The translations under genes and the position numbers were made by a program. 64,000 nt of DNA from Pseudomonadota bacterium. GTDB taxonomy: Bacteria; Pseudomonadota; Gammaproteobacteria; Pseudomonadales; Oceanobacteraceae. Below, piece after piece: positions 25,446 through 35,431 of this stretch. Every line of letters begins with the position of its first letter. Positions within the stretch are counted from its first letter, which is position 1. The notes beneath the pieces were generated by a model. The model was not told the origin of the DNA. It did not search any database and saw only the letters and a list, made by a program, of their open reading frames with translations. The stretch spans positions 1-64,000 of the forward strand of contig JAIXHJ010000017.1 of the NCBI GenBank assembly GCA_030145845.1, written 5' to 3'.

Positions 25446-27440
25446 TCAGGCACCGACCTTACCGCCGTCCGCACGCCGTATCGCCACCGTCGCTGAACGT
25501 GGCCGCGCGCTGCCGCCGTCCGGCCAGTGACTGGTAAACTGCCCCGGTTCTGAACCTTCGCCCGGATGCTGAATATTCACAAACAGGGTGCTCTGATCCG
25601 GTGTGGTGGCAATACCGGTCAGCTCACAGCCCATAGGGCCGGAGAGAAAACGGCGCACCTCGCCGCTGTGCGGATCGGCGCAGTACATGCCGTTATTGCC
25701 GAACGCGCGGCTGCCGATCTGATCGCCATAACTGCTCATATCGGTTTCGATCCACAGACGGCCATCGTTATCAAAGCACAGGCCATCCGGGCTGGAAATT
25801 TCGCTGGCGGCGTCCGATTCCTTCGCGAACAGCGGCTGCGCCGTCCCCGCTTCGCCACCAAACCAGAACACATCCCAGGCAAAACGGTCGCCGGCCACCC
25901 CAGCGGTTTCACGCCAGCGGATAATATGGCCGTGTACATTGTGCGCGCGCGGATTGGCGGCATTGAGCTGATCATCAGTGCGCTTGCTGTTGTTGGTCAG
26001 GGTGAAATACACCTCACCGCTGTGCGGATGCACCGCGCCCCATTCCGGGCGGTCCATTTTAGTAGCGCCTGCCACATCCGCCGCCAGCCGGGTATTCACC
26101 AGTACGTCACCCTGGTCGCCAAAGGTCACACCGGCCTGTGCGGCACGGCGCTGAAAATCCGCGTCATCGATATCCAGCGCCCGCCATTCACCCCGGCCAT
26201 CATCATGGAATACCGCCACGTACAAAGTGCCGTGCTGCAGCAGATGAGGGCCGGCGGTACTGGCATGATAGGACTCATGGCTGACGTATTTATAGATGTA
26301 TTCAAAGCGCGAATCGTCGCCTGAATACGCCACCAGCGGCTCACCTTCCTGCGCCGGCTGAAAAATAATGCCTTCATGGGCAAAGCGGCCCAGTGCGGTG
26401 TGTTTTACCGGTGTACTGTCCGGGTCAAACGGATCAATCTCCACAATCCAGCCAAAGGTGTTGGGCTCATTGCGGTAATCGTCAGCGGCCTTCGCCGCCA
26501 CCGGCGTGGCATCAAAGCGGCGGGTATGATCCGCTGCCGGCGTGGCTGTGTGCCAGTGGTAATAACTGTCTTCATAAGGAATGCCGTAACGCTTCTGACC
26601 GCGTAACTGCTCACCACGGCTGACGAAACAGCCGGCCCAGTTTTCTTCACAGGTCAGGTAAGTGCCCCACGGCGTATAACCGTTGGAACAGTTATTCAGC
26701 GTACCGCGGGTAGCGGTGCCATCCTGGCTGTAACGGGTGACCATGGCGTCGTGACCGCGCAGCGGACCGTCGATTGCCATGGCGGTGGTGCCGGTGATGC
26801 GGCGGTTGTAGCGGCTGTTTTTAACCAACTGCCATTCACCCTGATCATTGAGACGGATATGCGCAATGGTGTTGCCGTGCGCCGCCAGTTCTTTTTCGGC
26901 TTCCGCCAGCGGCCGTGGCGTGCCGGAGGGCCCTTCGGGGTGCAGAATAGCCGGATCAACGTATTCGTGGTTCATAACCAGCAGACCTTCCGTTGAGCTG
27001 TTGCCACCGGTTTTCACATCAATCGGAAAGAAGTGCATCCCATCGTGGTGCGAACCAACCTGCAGCGCCTGCTGGGCAGCACTGTCAGACGCATCGGCAT
27101 GGTAATCGTCAGCACCGGGCAGCAGCGGCGTGCCCCATGGCAGCAGTGTCTGGGTACGGTAACCGGGCGGCACGCTGATGGCGTCGGCCGCCGTGGCCGG
27201 AATAGCCTCAAATCCCAGCAGGGATGAACCCGTGCCTGCCGGCTGCAGCGGCCGTTCAGCACAGGCGCTGAGGCCGGCCGGCAGACCCAGACTGGCCGCC
27301 AGCGCCGCACCGCCCTGCAACCAGCGGCGGCGGCTCAGGCGCGCCTGCAGCAGATCGGCAAAGCAGACGTTATCCGACTCATTGGATTCACGCTCAGTAC
27401 AGGAAAGATCAATCAAAGGTCGGTTTTTTCTACTGGTCAT
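25446..27440 (-). CDS. phoX: PhoX-family alkaline phosphatase
   Basis: 664 residues. Residues ~35-60 form a Tat signal (LSRRRWLQGGAALAASLGL with twin arginines). The body has the PhoX/DUF839 blocks: PPGYRTQTLLPWGTPLLP, GLLVMNHEYVDP, NCSNGYTPWGTYLTCEENW, FGWIVEIDPFDP, KHTALGRFAHEG and SSPDGLCFDNDGRLWIETD. These acidic residues bind the Ca/Fe cluster of the enzyme, which releases phosphate from organic esters in the periplasm. No complete Pho box was found upstream, only one CTGTCAT half-site about 90 bp before the start. Confidence 0.93.
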   Translation of the reverse strand: MTSRKNRPLIDLSCTERESNESDNVCFADLLQARLSRRRWLQGGAALAASLGLPAGLSACAERPLQPAGTGSSLLGFEAIPATAADAISVPPGYRTQTLLPWGTPLLPGADDYHADASDSAAQQALQVGSHHDGMHFFPIDVKTGGNSSTEGLLVMNHEYVDPAILHPEGPSGTPRPLAEAEKELAAHGNTIAHIRLNDQGEWQLVKNSRYNRRITGTTAMAIDGPLRGHDAMVTRYSQDGTATRGTLNNCSNGYTPWGTYLTCEENWAGCFVSRGEQLRGQKRYGIPYEDSYYHWHTATPAADHTRRFDATPVAAKAADDYRNEPNTFGWIVEIDPFDPDSTPVKHTALGRFAHEGIIFQPAQEGEPLVAYSGDDSRFEYIYKYVSHESYHASTAGPHLLQHGTLYVAVFHDDGRGEWRALDIDDADFQRRAAQAGVTFGDQGDVLVNTRLAADVAGATKMDRPEWGAVHPHSGEVYFTLTNNSKRTDDQLNAANPRAHNVHGHIIRWRETAGVAGDRFAWDVFWFGGEAGTAQPLFAKESDAASEISSPDGLCFDNDGRLWIETDMSSYGDQIGSRAFGNNGMYCADPHSGEVRRFLSGPMGCELTGIATTPDQSTLFVNIQHPGEGSEPGQFTSHWPDGGSARPRSATVAIRRADGGKVGA

Positions 27441-27596
27441 AACAGCCCCGGCAATCAGAAGGATAACGGCTCACCTGCTATTCCCCGGCTCACCGGGCAG
27501 ACAGGTCCGCTAAAGAGTCTGCCTATGATATGACAGTTCCGTGATCAGCGGCTGAAAAAGCCTGAGCCGAACCAACCCCCCGCCCCCGCCGGATGC

Positions 27597-27614
27597 GTTA
27601 ACCCGGCGTTAACC
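27597..27614 (+). promoter_or_regulatory. Tandem GTTAACC direct repeats upstream of the RND operon
   Basis: GTTAACC occurs at 27597-27603 and again at 27608-27614, an 11-bp period, which is one helical turn. Such paired half-sites are typical for OmpR/PhoB-type response regulators, and one is encoded at the end of this operon. The repeats lie 72 bp before the first gene. Binding is inference. Confidence 0.5.
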
Positions 27615-27685
27615 AGCACGGCGCTAGAGTAACCTGACAGCCAAGTACCCTGACCGCCATGGTCAGTGACGGAGACCCCTGAGTT

Positions 27686-29056
27686 ATGCCCACACCAACG
27701 CTGTTTACACTGGCCCCGGCCCTGCTGTGCAGCCTGATCCTGACGGCCTGCAGCGCCATGCCCGGAGACCAGGGCTACGCCGCCCGCGCAGCGGAAGAAC
27801 AGCAGCGCCTTGAGCAATGGTCACAGCTGGATAACACCAGCACGGTGACCTATCTCAGCGAGCTGCTGAGCACCCCGCAGCTGAATGCCCTGACCGACGA
27901 AGCACTGAACGCCAACCCCGGCTTACAGCAGACCTTGCTGTCGCTGAAGATCCTGCAGGCGCAGTACCGCCAGACACGTTCAGAGCAGTACCCGGATATC
28001 GATGCCGGTCTGGCAGCCACTAAGGATGCCGGCAGCGATGCCACTTACACCGGCTCCGTCACCATCAGCTGGGAACTGGATCTGTGGGCAAAGCTGACCA
28101 ATGAAAAATCCGCCGCCGCCAGAGACGTGGCAGAACAACTGGCCCTGTATCAGTCAGCGCGTGACACCCTGGTGGCCGAAGTCATGCAGGGCTGGCTGCA
28201 GCTGATCAACCTGCAGCACAGTGTCAGCATTGAACAGCAGCGGGTCGCCGTGCTGGAGAAAAATGAACAGTTTATTGTGCAGCGCTACCGCGCCGGACTG
28301 GGTACGCTGGAAGATCTCGACAGTGCCCGCAGCTCTGCCGCCAGTGCCCGGGCAACACTGGCCGCCACACAGGAATCCCTGCTGCAGCAGCAACGGGCAA
28401 TGAACGTCCTGCTCGGCCGCAGCAGTGGCAGTACCGTCATTGCCGATGATTATCCGCAGGTGCTGGTTGCTCTGGCGGATCTGCCGGCACAGACCTTACA
28501 GCGCCGGCCGGACCTGAAAGCCGCTTACCTGGCCACCGAAGCCGCCGACCTGCGCACCCAGGCCGCCTACAAAGACATGCTGCCGTCCATCAGCCTTGAA
28601 GCGGCGCTGAGTGACAGCGGTCCGTCACCGGCCCAGGCGTTGCTGACCGATCCGGTATGGTCACTGCTCGGCCAGCTGACCGCCCCGCTGTTCCGCAGCG
28701 GTGAACTGAAAGCCGCCGCCGATGCCGCGGCACTGACCACCGCACAGAGTTATCAGGCCTACCGCGAAACCCTGCTGACAGCCGTGCAGGAAGTGGAGGA
28801 TGCCATCGGTCAGGAAAACAGCCTCGGCATACAACAGCAGCATATCCGGCAGGCGCTTAACAGTGCCCGCAACAACCTCACCCGCTACCAGCAGAAATAC
28901 CGCCAGGGTCTGGTCACCATGCTCGATCTGCTCGACGTCCAGCAGCAGACCTACGATCTGCAGTCACAGCTGGATGAACTTACCTATCAGCGCCTCAGCA
29001 ACCGCATCACGCTTGGCCTCGCCCTGGGACTCGGCATTAAGGAAAACAACCAATGA
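27686..29056 (+). CDS. Outer-membrane efflux lipoprotein (NodT/OprM family)
   Basis: 456 residues. N-terminal lipoprotein signal (LAPALLCSLILTACSAMP, Cys in LTAC). Two OEP repeats: LTDEALNANPGLQQTLLSLK ... RSEQYPDIDAGLAATK, and LPAQTLQRRPDLKAAYLATE ... QAAYKDMLPSISLEAAL, the second with the highly conserved RRPD motif. It would form the trimeric outer-membrane channel of a tripartite pump. Its stop overlaps the adaptor start by 4 bp (ATGA). Confidence 0.93.
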   Translation: MPTPTLFTLAPALLCSLILTACSAMPGDQGYAARAAEEQQRLEQWSQLDNTSTVTYLSELLSTPQLNALTDEALNANPGLQQTLLSLKILQAQYRQTRSEQYPDIDAGLAATKDAGSDATYTGSVTISWELDLWAKLTNEKSAAARDVAEQLALYQSARDTLVAEVMQGWLQLINLQHSVSIEQQRVAVLEKNEQFIVQRYRAGLGTLEDLDSARSSAASARATLAATQESLLQQQRAMNVLLGRSSGSTVIADDYPQVLVALADLPAQTLQRRPDLKAAYLATEAADLRTQAAYKDMLPSISLEAALSDSGPSPAQALLTDPVWSLLGQLTAPLFRSGELKAAADAAALTTAQSYQAYRETLLTAVQEVEDAIGQENSLGIQQQHIRQALNSARNNLTRYQQKYRQGLVTMLDLLDVQQQTYDLQSQLDELTYQRLSNRITLGLALGLGIKENNQ

Positions 29057-30219
29057 TTCAACGTTACGCAAAATGGTTTTCCCTGCTGGCCGCCATCCTC
29101 CTGCTGCTGTCTGTATTTCTCTACAACAGCCGGCAAATGGCACAGCAGGCCGGGCGGCCGCTGCCCGAACGCCAGCAGAATACTGTCGCCGCCGAGGTCG
29201 AGGTGATTACCGTCAGCAGTGGCCGCTATGCGCCGTCGGTGGAAGCCTTCGGCGCCGCCGAACCTCATTTCAGCCTGACCCTGAGTGCTCAGGTGTCAGG
29301 ACGGGTTGCCAGTCTGGCAGACAACTTTGAAAGTGGCCGTCAGATACATCAGGGCGATCTGCTGCTGCAGCTGGAAGACAGTGATTACCGTGCCGCGCTT
29401 GCCAGCGCCGGCAATGATCTGGCCAGCGCCGAAGTGGATCTGCTCGAAGCCCAGCGCGAAGCCGCCCAGGCCCGCGCCGAGTGGGAAGCGTCCGGCATGC
29501 AGGGTGAGCCCGACTCTCCACTGGTGCTGCATGAACCACAGGTGAAAGCCGCCCGCGCTGCGGTCAGCAACGCCAGAGCCGCCGTGGCCAGCGCCCGTAA
29601 GGATCTGCAGCAGACCAGCATCACGGCGCCCTTTGACGCTCTGATTGTCAGCCGCAGTGTGGCGCCCGGCAGCTACCTGCAGAGCGGCGGTGAAGTGGCC
29701 ACTCTTTACAGCACCGACCGGGTGGAAATTCCGCTGTCATTATCGCAGCGGGACTGGAATAACCTGCCGGATATTAGCACCCTGGATCAGGGGGACTGGC
29801 CGGTTACGCTCACTGCCGTTGAAAGCGGGCAGCAGTGGCAGGGCTATATCCGCCGCGCCGAACGGCATGTCGACGACAGCAGCCGCCAGCAGTCACTGAT
29901 TGCAGCGCTGGATAATCCTCTGCAGCAGTCACCGGTACTGGCCCCGGGCACCTTTATCCGTGCCGATATCCACGGCCGCGAGGTGGATAACCTGTGGCGT
30001 CTGCCGCCGGCCGCCTTAAGTCAGCGCGGTGAAATCTGGTATGTGGACGCTGGGGTACTGAAGAAATTCGCCACCGCAGCCAGCGCCAGCGATGCCAGCG
30101 CCATTTATATCCGCCCGCCACAGGCACTGCGTAATCAGTCCGTTCAGGTCCTGACTCACCCGCTGAGCAGTTATATGCCGGGCATGGCCGTCAAACCGGT
30201 GGAGTCTGAGCATGAGTGA
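29053..30219 (+). CDS. RND efflux periplasmic adaptor (membrane fusion protein)
   Basis: 388 residues. One N-terminal membrane anchor (FSLLAAILLLLSVFLYNS), a lipoyl half-motif (VSGRVASLADNFESGRQIHQGDLLLQLEDSDY), a coiled-coil hairpin rich in Ala/Glu/Arg (residues ~115-185), then ITAPFDALIVSRSVAPGSYL, the second lipoyl half, and beta-barrel. It links the pump to the outer-membrane channel. It overlaps genes at both ends (4 bp and 8 bp), so the operon is tightly coupled. Confidence 0.92.
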   Translation: MIQRYAKWFSLLAAILLLLSVFLYNSRQMAQQAGRPLPERQQNTVAAEVEVITVSSGRYAPSVEAFGAAEPHFSLTLSAQVSGRVASLADNFESGRQIHQGDLLLQLEDSDYRAALASAGNDLASAEVDLLEAQREAAQARAEWEASGMQGEPDSPLVLHEPQVKAARAAVSNARAAVASARKDLQQTSITAPFDALIVSRSVAPGSYLQSGGEVATLYSTDRVEIPLSLSQRDWNNLPDISTLDQGDWPVTLTAVESGQQWQGYIRRAERHVDDSSRQQSLIAALDNPLQQSPVLAPGTFIRADIHGREVDNLWRLPPAALSQRGEIWYVDAGVLKKFATAASASDASAIYIRPPQALRNQSVQVLTHPLSSYMPGMAVKPVESEHE

Positions 30220-33200
30220 TCAGAGCTGGAACAAAGGGATTATCCCCTGGTTTGCCAATAACCCGGTGGCCGCCAACCTGCTGATGGTGCTGGTGATTGC
30301 ACTGGGTATTTTTCAGGTCGGCAGTCTGCGTAAGGAAGCTTTCCCGAGCATGGAGCCGGACAGCCTGACCATTTCCGTCACCTACGACAGTGGTTCAGCG
30401 AAACAGTCGGAGGAAGGACTGGCGATTAAAATCGAAGACCAGCTGGAAGACGTGACCGGCATCAAAAGCATCACCAGCTCCTCCACCGCCAGTGGGGTGA
30501 CCGTCACCGTGGAGAAGCAGAGCGATTACGATCTGGATGTGCTGCTGCGCGATGTCAGAAGTAAGGTCGATGCCATTTCCACCTTTCCCGCCGACGCCAA
30601 AAACCCGGTAATCGAAAAAGCGGAGCGTGAGGAACACTCACTGTGGCTGCAGCTGCACGGTGATGCCGACCGCCACACACTGCAGCAGCTGGCCGATGAA
30701 CTGAAATCCGATTTACTTGCCGACCCCGATATCAGCCGCGTCAGTAAATCCGGCTGGCTCGACCCGATGATGGTGATCGAAATTGATGAAGGCCGCCTGC
30801 AGGCCTACGGCCTGTCATTATCCGATGTTGAGGATGCCATCAATCAGGGGTCATCCAGCACCATGACTGCGGTGCTGAAAAATGAGCAGATTTACCTGCA
30901 GTTAAAGGCCTCACAACAGGCCTATTTAAAAGAAGAATTTGCCGCCATCCCGTTAATCACCAGCACCGCCGGCGTGATGCTGACACTGGGTGACGTCGCA
31001 ACCATTAACGACACCTACGACGATGACACCGCGGTGCTGTCACGCTTCAACGGTGAAGGCAGTGTTGCCCTGCAGATTATCACCACCGGCCAGGACGACA
31101 TCACCAACACCGTCAAAGCCGCCCGCGACGTTATCGACGAATGGCACAACGACGGTAAATTACCGCAGGGCGTTGAACTGTCTGACTGGTATGACCGCAG
31201 TGGTTTTATCAGCGAACGGCTGCAGCTGCTGGTGAGTAATGCCATGACCGGGATTCTCGCCGTATTTGCCCTGCTGGCGCTGTTTCTTAATCTGACCGTC
31301 GCCTTCTGGGTCGCCATGGGTCTGCCATTTATTTTCTTCGGCACCCTGTATTTTATGGGCGACAGTTTTGCCGGCCTGTCACTGAATGAATTCACCACCT
31401 TCGGTTTTATTATGGCGCTGGGGATCGTGGTCGATGATGCGGTGGTGGTCGGTGAAAGTGTGTACACCGTCCGCAGCCAGGAAGGCGACACCCTGCGTAA
31501 TACCATCAAAGGCACCATGCGTGTTGCGGTACCGACCCTGTTCGGTGTGTTCACCACCGTGGTGGCGTTTTATTCGCTGTCGAATATCAGCGGCGGCATG
31601 GGCCAGCTGTATGCTCAGTTCGCGACCGTGGTCACCATCTGTCTGCTGTTATCCGTCGCCGAATCCAAACTGATTCTGCCCGCCCATCTGGCACATCTGA
31701 ATACCCATAAAAAAGCCAGCCGCAATCCGCTGATGCGGGTATGGCAGGTATTACAGCACGGAGCCGACCATGGTCTGCAGTGGTTTAATGACCGCGTTTA
31801 TAAACCGGCGATTGAAATCGCGCTCAGCTACCGCTACGCCGTCGCCGTGCTTTTTATTGCCCTGTTTATACTGGTCATGGCCATGCCCTTCACCGGTGCG
31901 GTACGGCTGAGTTTTTTCCCCGATATTCCCGGCGATAATGTACGCGGTGAAATTACCATGCAGACCGACGCCAGCTTCGGCCAGACCCATGCAGCATTGC
32001 GGGCACTGGAACAGAAAGCGCATCAGGTTGATCAGCAGCTGGTTGCTGACAGTCACAGTGCGGTAAGCAGCGGAATCGGCAATATTCAGCTGCTGTCGGA
32101 AGCCGATCAGTCCGGCAAGGTGACCGTGGAACTGGCCGGCGACGCGCCTTACGACATCAATACCTTCACCCGCCGCTGGAAAGAAAGCGCCGGCCTGCCG
32201 CCGGGCGTACGCACCCTGAGTGTGGCCAGTCATCCGGATATGGTAGATGCCCTGCGCGTGGAACTGCGCGCTAACGACGATGACATTCTGTCTGCCGCCG
32301 GCGCCGCGATGAAAGCTGAGCTGGAGAATATTCCCGCGGTCAGCGGTATCGAAGACAACCTTGAAGCCAGCCAGCCACAGCTGTTCCTGCAGCTGAATGC
32401 GCAGGGCAAAGCCATGGGGTTAACCACCGATATGCTGGCCGAACAGGTGCTGCAGGCATTCAGCGGTCAGGTGGTACAGCGCTTTCAGCGCAACAGTGAT
32501 GAAATTGAAGTGAAAGTCCGTTATCCGGATGCCGCGCGGCAGAATCCGGCCGACGTACTCAGTGCCCGCATCCGCACAGATGACGGCACTGTGCTGCCGC
32601 TGTCTTCCGTAGCCAGCGTTGAATACGGTTATGCACGCGACACCATCACCCGCATCGACGGCAAACGCGCGCTGTATATTTCCGCCGATGTGGATAAAGA
32701 CAGCATGTCATCCACCGAACTGGTGACCAGCCTGCGACAGACTATAGTGCCGCAGCTCGAGCGCCAGTATCCGGGACTGGATATTCAGTTCGGCGGCGAA
32801 GCCGAACAACAGGCAGAAACCCAGTCATCCATGCTGTCGGTTTTTGCAATCGCCATGCTGGTGATTTATATGCTGCTGGCCATTCCGCTGAAATCCTATA
32901 TTCAGCCGCTGCTGATCATGACCGCGATTCCGTTTGGTGTGGTCGGTGCCATTCTTGGCCACTGGCTGAACGATCTGCCGATGAGCATCCTGTCGTTCAA
33001 CGGCATCATCGCCCTCAGTGGCGTGGTGGTGAATGACAGCCTGCTGCTGGTGTCGCGCTATAACGATCTGAAACCGGATGCCGACCACCAGCTGCAGGCC
33101 ATCAGTCTTGCCTGCCGCAGCCGTCTGCGTGCCGTACTACTGACCTCCTTCACCACCTTTGCCGGTCTGGCGCCACTGCTGGCTGAAACCTCGACACAGG

Positions 33201-33382
33201 CGCAGTTCCTGATTCCCGCCGCCGTGGCACTGGGGTACGGTATTATGTTCGCGACCGTCATTACCCTGATTCTGATTCCGGTGCTGGTTGCCATTCAGCA
33301 CGATATCGGCGAACGTTTACGGCAACTGAAACTCTGGTTCTCCGGCCAGCCGGCAACCAACGATAAAGCAGACCCATGCTGA
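30212..33382 (+). CDS. RND-family efflux pump permease
   Basis: 1056 residues with 12 predicted membrane helices. IIPWFANNPVAANLLMVLV at the start and the TM4 block FGFIMALGIVVDDAVVVGES with paired aspartates for proton translocation are diagnostic. FNGIIALSGVVVNDSLLLVSRYN is the equivalent block in the second half. It groups with AcrB/hydrophobe-amphiphile exporters rather than heavy-metal CzcA pumps, by length and motif. Substrate cannot be read from sequence. It overlaps the adaptor by 8 bp and the response regulator by 7 bp. Confidence 0.95.
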   Translation: MSDQSWNKGIIPWFANNPVAANLLMVLVIALGIFQVGSLRKEAFPSMEPDSLTISVTYDSGSAKQSEEGLAIKIEDQLEDVTGIKSITSSSTASGVTVTVEKQSDYDLDVLLRDVRSKVDAISTFPADAKNPVIEKAEREEHSLWLQLHGDADRHTLQQLADELKSDLLADPDISRVSKSGWLDPMMVIEIDEGRLQAYGLSLSDVEDAINQGSSSTMTAVLKNEQIYLQLKASQQAYLKEEFAAIPLITSTAGVMLTLGDVATINDTYDDDTAVLSRFNGEGSVALQIITTGQDDITNTVKAARDVIDEWHNDGKLPQGVELSDWYDRSGFISERLQLLVSNAMTGILAVFALLALFLNLTVAFWVAMGLPFIFFGTLYFMGDSFAGLSLNEFTTFGFIMALGIVVDDAVVVGESVYTVRSQEGDTLRNTIKGTMRVAVPTLFGVFTTVVAFYSLSNISGGMGQLYAQFATVVTICLLLSVAESKLILPAHLAHLNTHKKASRNPLMRVWQVLQHGADHGLQWFNDRVYKPAIEIALSYRYAVAVLFIALFILVMAMPFTGAVRLSFFPDIPGDNVRGEITMQTDASFGQTHAALRALEQKAHQVDQQLVADSHSAVSSGIGNIQLLSEADQSGKVTVELAGDAPYDINTFTRRWKESAGLPPGVRTLSVASHPDMVDALRVELRANDDDILSAAGAAMKAELENIPAVSGIEDNLEASQPQLFLQLNAQGKAMGLTTDMLAEQVLQAFSGQVVQRFQRNSDEIEVKVRYPDAARQNPADVLSARIRTDDGTVLPLSSVASVEYGYARDTITRIDGKRALYISADVDKDSMSSTELVTSLRQTIVPQLERQYPGLDIQFGGEAEQQAETQSSMLSVFAIAMLVIYMLLAIPLKSYIQPLLIMTAIPFGVVGAILGHWLNDLPMSILSFNGIIALSGVVVNDSLLLVSRYNDLKPDADHQLQAISLACRSRLRAVLLTSFTTFAGLAPLLAETSTQAQFLIPAAVALGYGIMFATVITLILIPVLVAIQHDIGERLRQLKLWFSGQPATNDKADPC

Positions 33383-34071
33383 AGTTATTACTGGTAGAAG
33401 ACGACCTCGATCTGGCGCAGACCTTAATCCAGTATCTGGAACTGGAAGAGATGCTGTGTGACCACGCCAGCAACGGGGTCGCCGGCCTCAATCTGATGAA
33501 TGCCGGTCATTACGATGTGCTGCTGCTCGACATCAATATGCCGCGCATGGACGGTCTCACCCTGTGCCAGAAAATCCGCGAACAGGGCAACGATACCCCT
33601 GTCCTGATGCTCACCGCCCGCGACCAGCTGAACGATAAACTGGAAGGCTTCCGTGCCGGCAGTGACGATTATCTGGTCAAGCCGTTTGAACTGCAGGAAC
33701 TGGTGGTCCGTATTCAGGCACTGTCACGGCGGCGCAGTGGTCAGGTGCAGAAGCTGCGCTGCGGCGACCTGGAAATGAACCTCAGTGAACACAGTGCCAG
33801 CCGCGCCGGTCAGCCGCTGAAACTGTCGCCCACCAGCTGGCAACTACTGGAATGTCTGCTGCGTGCCGCGCCCTCACCGGTGTCACGGGAAAACCTGATG
33901 GACGCCGTCTGGGGCGATGATCACCCCGACAGCAACAGCCTGAAAGTGCATATTTTCAATCTGCGTAAAACCATCGACGCGCCGTTTGCCACAGCACTGC
34001 TGCACACCATCAGCGGTGCCGGTTTTGCCATCCGCGATCTGCACAGCGATGCCTCCGATGAAAAAAAATAA
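33376..34071 (+). CDS. OmpR/PhoB-type response regulator
   Basis: 231 residues. Receiver domain 1-115 with LLVEDD, phospho-acceptor Asp52 in LLLDINMPRMDG, conserved MLTARD and YLVKPFEL. A winged-helix domain (~130-225) has LKLSPTSWQLLECLLRA and DSNSLKVHIFNLRKTID. Start overlaps the pump gene by 7 bp, so transcription of the pump and regulator are linked. The GTTAACC direct repeats upstream of the operon are the likely target, giving autoregulation. Confidence 0.95.
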   Translation: MLKLLLVEDDLDLAQTLIQYLELEEMLCDHASNGVAGLNLMNAGHYDVLLLDINMPRMDGLTLCQKIREQGNDTPVLMLTARDQLNDKLEGFRAGSDDYLVKPFELQELVVRIQALSRRRSGQVQKLRCGDLEMNLSEHSASRAGQPLKLSPTSWQLLECLLRAAPSPVSRENLMDAVWGDDHPDSNSLKVHIFNLRKTIDAPFATALLHTISGAGFAIRDLHSDASDEKK

Positions 34072-35374
34072 AATCAGCCTGCGGCTGTTACTGGTTGCCT
34101 CATTTGTGTCCCTTGGCCTGTTGCTGATGGCTGCCTATTCACTGATTTCCACCGATTATTTTATCCGCGGACTGGATGCCTCCATGGCCGGCACGATGGA
34201 AAAAAGTGCACGCACGTTTGAGCAGGTTATCAGTGCAGAGGATCGTCATCAGGGACAGGAATTCAGCGGCTTTTATATTGCTTCTGTCTGGCAGAACATG
34301 CCGGACTATGTGCAGCAGGCCTTTGCCACACCACCGGCAGAAGCGGCCACCCTGTATAAGGAATCCGACGGTGGCTGGTTCAGCCGGCCACACCATATTG
34401 TGTTTCTGATGCGTTATCAGAGCGACCATGGTCCGCTGTATATCAGCCAGCGCCTGACGCCACCGGAGCAGTCTGACGTTGTGCACGTCACCGCCCGGCA
34501 GAATAAAGAATTCATGCTCACCGTCAGCCTTGCCGTGCTGAGCTTTATTGCCCTTATCAGCTGGCTGCTGCTGCGCCATGTCTCGCGGCCGATGGCAGCA
34601 TTACGCGCCTGGACCCACTCCCTCGACAGTGACAAGCTGTCTCATCCGGTGCCGGACTTTTCTTACCCGGAACTGAATGAAATGGCAGAGCTGATCCGCT
34701 CCAGCCTGACCTCAGTCCAGCAGGCACTGGACCGTGAACACAGGTTTCTGCGCCATGCCAGCCATGAGCTGCGCACCCCCATCAGCACCATCCGCTCCAA
34801 CATTGAGCTGCAGCGCAAACTCAGCCAGAAACAACAGCGGGTGGAGGCCGAACAGGCGGTACTCGACCGCATCGACCGCGCCAGCCTGACCATGAAACAC
34901 CTGACCGAAACCCTGCTGTGGCTGAACCATGAACCCGATACCCCGCTGCAGAGTCAGAACGTGGATATTGGCGCCCTGGTGCGGGAACTGGCCGATGAAA
35001 TGGGTTATCTGCTGACCGGCAAACCGGTGACCACGGACATCTCCACCCGCCCGTTCAGCTGCAATGTGCCGGCGATCCCGGCGCGGATTATTCTCGGTAA
35101 TCTGATCCGCAATGCCTATCAGCATTGCTGGCATGGAAGCGTGGTGATTGAACAGCAGGACGATCACATCATCATCCGCAACCCGGTCGGCCTGGATGAC
35201 GGTGATCAGGCCAGTCCGCAGGAACAGACCGGTTATGGCCTCGGACTGGAACTGACCGAGCAGCTGACCCGGCGCATCGGCTGGTCCTGCCGCCACCACA
35301 TCCGTGAAGGCCACTATGTCGCCGACATTGTCGTCTGTGCCTATGACAACGGCGATCCACTTACGGAAAAATAA
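34058..35374 (+). CDS. Sensor histidine kinase of the RND operon
   Basis: 438 residues from ATG 34058, overlapping the regulator by 14 bp. TM1 at ~9-30 (LLVASFVSLGLLLMAAYSL), a periplasmic sensor region to ~150, TM2 ~153-172, HAMP, then HASHELRTPISTI with phospho-acceptor His236 and an ATPase domain (NLIRNAYQH, GYGLGLELTEQL). The frame extends upstream to 33986, but that part is the out-of-frame end of the regulator gene. No receiver or HPt domain is fused, so it should phosphorylate the upstream regulator directly. Confidence 0.94.
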   Translation: MKKNKISLRLLLVASFVSLGLLLMAAYSLISTDYFIRGLDASMAGTMEKSARTFEQVISAEDRHQGQEFSGFYIASVWQNMPDYVQQAFATPPAEAATLYKESDGGWFSRPHHIVFLMRYQSDHGPLYISQRLTPPEQSDVVHVTARQNKEFMLTVSLAVLSFIALISWLLLRHVSRPMAALRAWTHSLDSDKLSHPVPDFSYPELNEMAELIRSSLTSVQQALDREHRFLRHASHELRTPISTIRSNIELQRKLSQKQQRVEAEQAVLDRIDRASLTMKHLTETLLWLNHEPDTPLQSQNVDIGALVRELADEMGYLLTGKPVTTDISTRPFSCNVPAIPARIILGNLIRNAYQHCWHGSVVIEQQDDHIIIRNPVGLDDGDQASPQEQTGYGLGLELTEQLTRRIGWSCRHHIREGHYVADIVVCAYDNGDPLTEK

Positions 35375-35431
35375 AGCCGCCGACAGGCCAGCCACGTTAA
35401 TCTGTGCCAAGCTTAAAACAAGGAGGTGCTT

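Noticed and set aside
27520..27545. Pho box for phoX
   Set aside because: One perfect CTGTCAT (complement of 27530-27536) but the second half-site matches only 3 of 7 bases; not enough to report.
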